From JAHIEZ01 sp964598275 (GTDB lineage: Bacteria > Patescibacteriota > Microgenomatia > UBA12405), in assembly GCA_964598275.1 (NCBI GenBank), contig CAZRAZ010000018.1:1-15301 (forward strand): DNA of 15,301 nucleotides. The letters are read 5' to 3'. Shown piece after piece: positions 13,360 to 15,301 of this stretch (within the stretch, counting starts at the first letter, position 1; every line of letters begins with the position of its first letter). The translations under genes and the position numbers were made by a program. The notes beneath the pieces are model-generated. The model did no database searches. It saw nothing but the letters and a program-made list of their open reading frames with translations, and was not told the DNA's origin.

Positions 13360-14495
13360 ATGCGCATCCACATCTTAGGCATCGCCGGCACCATGACCGC
13401 CCCTTTGGCTTGTTATCTTAAAGGCCTCGGACATCAAATTACCGGTTCCGATCAAGCAAAAATTTATCCCCCTATCAGCACTCTCCTCCAACAAAATCAC
13501 ATCCCCCTAATCACTAATCTTCCCCCCAAAACCGATCTGGCCATCATCGGTTCTTCTTACAAAAGTTTCCAAAACACCCGCCGTCAATTTCAACATATCA
13601 AAAAACAAAATATTCCTTATCTCTCCGCCACCAAATATGTCGCTCAACATCTAATCAAAAAAAATTCCATTCTTGTTGCCGGCGCCTACGGCAAATCCAC
13701 CATTACCAGCCTCCTGGTTTGGATTTTAAAAAATGCCAGTTTAAACCCCTCNNNNNNNNNNNNNNNNNNNNNNNNNNNNNNNNNNNNNNNNNNNNNNNNN
13801 NNNNNNNNNNNNNNNNNNNNNNNNNNNNNNNNNNNNNNNNNNNNNNNNNNNTCAAAAAAATAATCCATCTTTGCCGTGGCAAAACTATCGCCTATAAAAC
13901 AAACGCCGGCTATCAAACCCAACTTATCGGCTCTCATAATCTTCAAAATGTCAGCGCCGCCGTCGCTCTCTGCCAACAAATCAAAATTAAACCCGACCTC
14001 ATTCAAAAATCTATCTCCGGCTTTCTTGGCCTAAAACGAAGACTGGAAATCAGTCAAAACCAATCCGACATAATTTTTGTCGATGATTACGCCCAATCAA
14101 CCCCACGAATAAAATCTGCTCTCCGGGCCGTAAAAAAAACCTTTCCGGGGCATCAACTCAGGGTTTTTCTCGAAGTTCACGCCTCCTTTATGCAAAACAA
14201 AAAAAGTTTAACCGGATTGTCTTTAGCTCTAAAACCAGCCCAAGAAATTGTTCTTAGCCGTTTAAAATATTCCCCCTCCCTTGATAAAAAAAATCGTACT
14301 ACCGTTGCCGATTTCAAAAAAATCCTTGGCTCAAAACTTAAATACCTGCCACTTTTAAATCAAATCGAAAACCATTACCAAAAAACTCTAAAAAAAGACC
14401 ACATCTTGGTCCACTTCAGCTCCGGCGGCCAAGCCGGTTTAAAAACCTTTCAAAATATCATAAAATTAACCAACACATGTCGCAATACGTCATAA
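13360..14495 (+). CDS. murC: Mpl/MurC-type Mur ligase, interrupted by an assembly gap
   Basis: Cytoplasmic ligase joining an amino acid or peptide to UDP-MurNAc. The N-terminus (MRIHILGIAGT, GHQITGSDQ, YPPISTLL) matches Mpl, the recycling ligase for the tripeptide, more closely than MurC. The P-loop is G108-AYGKST114. After the gap come GSHNLQNVSAAVAL, FLGLKRRLEI, DDYAQSTP, VFLEVHASFM and FSSGGQAGLKTF, again the Mpl/MurC order. DDYAHHP is usual; here the two histidines are replaced by Gln-Ser. The 100 N at 13752-13851 separate two different reading frames, and the spacing of motifs suggests roughly 100 or more residues are missing, so the true gap is longer than drawn. If no other MurC exists in the genome, this enzyme may serve as MurC; the symbol is given on that basis and mpl is the alternative. 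Confidence 0.8.
13752..13851. other. Assembly gap of 100 N inside the Mur ligase gene
   Basis: Exactly 100 N, the usual placeholder for a gap of unknown size. The coding frame before it (frame of 13360) and after it (frame of the 14493 stop) differ, which shows the length is not real. The missing part should hold the central ATP-binding domain between the P-loop and the GSHNLQN segment. Confidence 0.98.
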
Positions 14496-15301
14496 CCGGA
14501 GGTAAAAAATTAGAAGGGGAGGTCTCACTTCGCGGCGCCAAAAATGCCGCCTTCAAACAGATTATTGCCTCTATGCTTACTGATAAGCCCTGTTATCTCC
14601 AAAACCTGCCTTTAATTTCCGACGTCAAAATCACCCAAGGCATTGCCAACGCTTTGGGCGCAAAAATTACTGTTACCGGCCCTCATAGCCTAAAAATTCA
14701 AACCAAAAAAATAAATTGTCAAACCGTTCCCTTTGGCACCGGCCAAAAATCCCGCGCCTCTTTTATGTTCGCCGCCCCGCTCCTTGCCCGTTGTGGTCAT
14801 GCCTCCATCCCTCTTCCCGGTGGCGATCAACTTGGCGACCGTCCTCTCGACCGTCTTTTTGATGCCTACCAACAAATGAACATAAAAACCGACATCAACG
14901 ATCACTCTATCAACTTCTCCACTTCTGGTATCAAAGCCGCCGAGTATACCTTTCCCAAGCCCTCACACACCGTTACTGAAGTTTTGATTATGACCGCCGT
15001 CCTGGCTCCCGGTATTTCCATTTTCAATAATTCTGCCATCGAACCGGAAATAGACAATTTGATTGTTATGTTAAACAACATGGGAGCAAAAATAAAGCGC
15101 AATTTCAAAAATCCAAAACAAATTACCATCAGGGGAGTAAAAAAACTCAAGGGTGTTCATCACCAAGTCATTGCCGACCGAAATGAAGCCGTCACCTTTG
15201 CCTGCGCCGCTTTAGCCACCAAAGGTTGGGTTAATATTCTCCGCCTCGATCCCAAACTGATCAGTACCTTCTTAAATACCATCGAAAACATGGGCGCCGA
15301 A
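14477..15301 (+). CDS. murA: UDP-N-acetylglucosamine 1-carboxyvinyltransferase MurA (3' partial, Cys-to-Asp)
   Basis: First committed step of peptidoglycan synthesis: transfers enolpyruvate from phosphoenolpyruvate to UDP-GlcNAc in the cytoplasm. 275 codons are present and the frame runs off the right edge; full-length MurA is about 420 residues. Seen: RGAKNAAF with the K22-N23 pair of the active site, S92-RASFMF, PLLARCGHASIPLPGGDQLGDRPLD, TVTEVLIMTAVLAPG and EPEIDNLIVMLNNMGAKI. In most MurA the loop is PGGC; here D117 takes the place of the catalytic Cys115, as in Mycobacterium tuberculosis, Chlamydia and Borrelia, whose enzymes resist fosfomycin. The ATG overlaps the end of the Mur ligase by 19 bases. 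AroA, the related enolpyruvyl transferase, is excluded by the MurA-specific loop. Confidence 0.93.
   Translation, partial: MSQYVITGGKKLEGEVSLRGAKNAAFKQIIASMLTDKPCYLQNLPLISDVKITQGIANALGAKITVTGPHSLKIQTKKINCQTVPFGTGQKSRASFMFAAPLLARCGHASIPLPGGDQLGDRPLDRLFDAYQQMNIKTDINDHSINFSTSGIKAAEYTFPKPSHTVTEVLIMTAVLAPGISIFNNSAIEPEIDNLIVMLNNMGAKIKRNFKNPKQITIRGVKKLKGVHHQVIADRNEAVTFACAALATKGWVNILRLDPKLISTFLNTIENMGAE

Noticed and set aside
13360..14495. A frameshifted pseudogene of the Mur ligase
   Set aside because: The change of frame coincides exactly with the 100-N gap, and both halves carry intact family motifs, so it is an assembly artefact.
1..15301. UGA recoded as glycine, as in Gracilibacteria
   Set aside because: TGA ends rsmH copy 1, the lipoprotein and ftsL at the expected lengths, and no in-frame TGA was needed inside any gene.
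1..15301. CRISPR array, tRNA or rRNA genes, insertion sequence
   Set aside because: No regularly spaced repeats, cloverleaf-like sequences, rRNA segments or transposase motifs were seen; the only gaps over 100 bases are 5334-5437, 6371-6578 and the N run.

Overview
This window reads as a piece of a reduced bacterial genome from the Candidate Phyla Radiation (Patescibacteria), most likely the Microgenomates branch. That placement is inference from several things seen together: DUF4012 next to a polysaccharide operon, short RecO, MurE and Mur-ligase variants, dense overlapping genes with no Shine-Dalgarno motifs, and A/C-rich, G-poor coding strands. TGA acts as a normal stop (rsmH copy 1, the lipoprotein, ftsL), so the UGA=Gly code of Gracilibacteria/Absconditabacteria is not in use. 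All 14 recognised genes lie on the + strand and no RNA gene or insertion sequence was seen.

Region 1 (1-4773) is a surface-polysaccharide block: a 5'-truncated GT4 glycosyltransferase, a mannose-1-phosphate guanylyltransferase, a membrane phosphoglycosyl transferase and a large DUF4012 membrane protein. They overlap or nearly touch and probably make and display a mannose-containing glycan. recO follows with a one-base overlap.

Region 2 (5334-6578) stands apart. It holds a cluster of inverted repeats, an rsmH-like methyltransferase (copy 1) whose base composition and codon use differ from everything around it, and a 208-base non-coding stretch. It looks like an insertion between recO and glyS.

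Region 3 (6579-8619) has glycyl-tRNA synthetase, apparently from a leaderless promoter, and a lipoprotein of unknown function.

Region 4 (8619-15301) is a division and cell-wall (dcw-like) cluster: a second, native-looking rsmH, an FtsL-like protein, an FtsI-type penicillin-binding protein, a MurE-type ligase with a short N-terminus, a protein resembling aminoacyl-tRNA-protein transferases (ATE/Bpt), an Mpl/MurC-type ligase broken by a 100-N assembly gap, and the first 275 codons of murA, which carries Asp instead of the usual catalytic Cys. A perfect extended -10 promoter lies just before murE. Together these genes cover methylation of 16S rRNA, septal transpeptidation and cytoplasmic peptidoglycan precursor synthesis. 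The ATE-like gene is the most suggestive unknown.
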